Shown here: positions 5,457-5,482 of the stretch, piece by piece
How the letters are laid out: every line of letters begins with the position of its first letter
Position numbering within the stretch: position 1 is the stretch's first letter
Origin: Acidobacteriota bacterium
Lineage (GTDB): Bacteria > Acidobacteriota > Terriglobia > 20CM-2-55-15
Reading direction: 5' to 3'
Length of the DNA: 5,482 nucleotides
Assembly: GCA_003222755.1 (NCBI GenBank)
Contig: QHXA01000161.1
Span: forward strand, 366-5,847
The notes under the pieces: model-generated
Told to the model about the DNA's origin: nothing
The model's database searches: none
Seen by the model: the letters and a program-made list of their open reading frames with translations, nothing else
Position numbers and translations under genes: made by a program

Positions 5457-5482
5457 CTGTAGGAGCCGGTCTATGACCGTCT
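5457..5482. repeat. REP-like palindrome, second copy, cut by window end
   Basis: CTGTAGGAGC (5457-5466) leads into a perfect stem CGGTC-TAT-GACCG (5467-5479), then TCT to the window end. By symmetry the next bases should be close to CCTACAG, ending near 5489. Foot, length and the GTC/GAC core match the palindrome at 4342-4376. The triloop is TAT rather than ATA, so the two copies lie in opposite orientation on either side of the hydrolase gene. Confidence 0.7.

Noticed and set aside
1..5482. CRISPR array, tRNA/rRNA genes, transposase or phage genes
   Set aside because: No regularly spaced repeats, no cloverleaf-like segments noticed by eye, and no transposase, integrase or phage-like protein among the coding regions.

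Overview
The window holds five protein genes on 5.5 kb of moderately GC-rich bacterial DNA. The likely source is a soil-type Gram-negative bacterium, and Acidobacteriota is my best guess. Three things suggest this: two MacB/FtsX-type permeases in tandem, an exported metallo-hydrolase with a Gly/Gln-rich linker after its signal peptide, and a VOC protein of the PhnB-like type. The taxon is inferred from protein style. No rRNA, tRNA or other phylogenetic marker is present.

Layout, left to right. Positions 1-205 carry no gene I can support. Positions 206-2710 (minus strand) hold two consecutive MacB-like ABC transporter permeases. The TAG stop of the upstream gene directly abuts the ATG of the downstream gene, so the pair is almost certainly one operon. 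No ATPase or periplasmic adaptor is in the window. A 72-bp divergent intergenic region (2711-2782) contains a perfect TATAAT box. It drives, on the plus strand, a secreted TraB/PrgY/GumN-family protein (2783-3784) with both GxxH motifs. After 85 bp with short repeats comes a VOC/glyoxalase-fold protein (3870-4343, plus strand). It faces, convergently, a signal-peptide-bearing metallo-beta-lactamase-fold hydrolase (4383-5324, minus strand). Positions 5325-5482 are the upstream region of that hydrolase.

The most notable non-gene structure is a pair of related, inverted, REP-like palindromes with feet CTGTAGG...CCTACAG. One lies in the convergent gap at 4342-4376. The other begins at 5457 and is cut by the window end. 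Together they bracket the metallo-hydrolase gene. The rest looks like ordinary chromosomal gene content: envelope transport and exported hydrolases, with no sign of a phage, plasmid, CRISPR array or defence island. I do not see a clearly new multi-gene system. The palindrome pair, the ATPase-less permease pair and the possibly leaderless VOC gene are the points most worth a second look.
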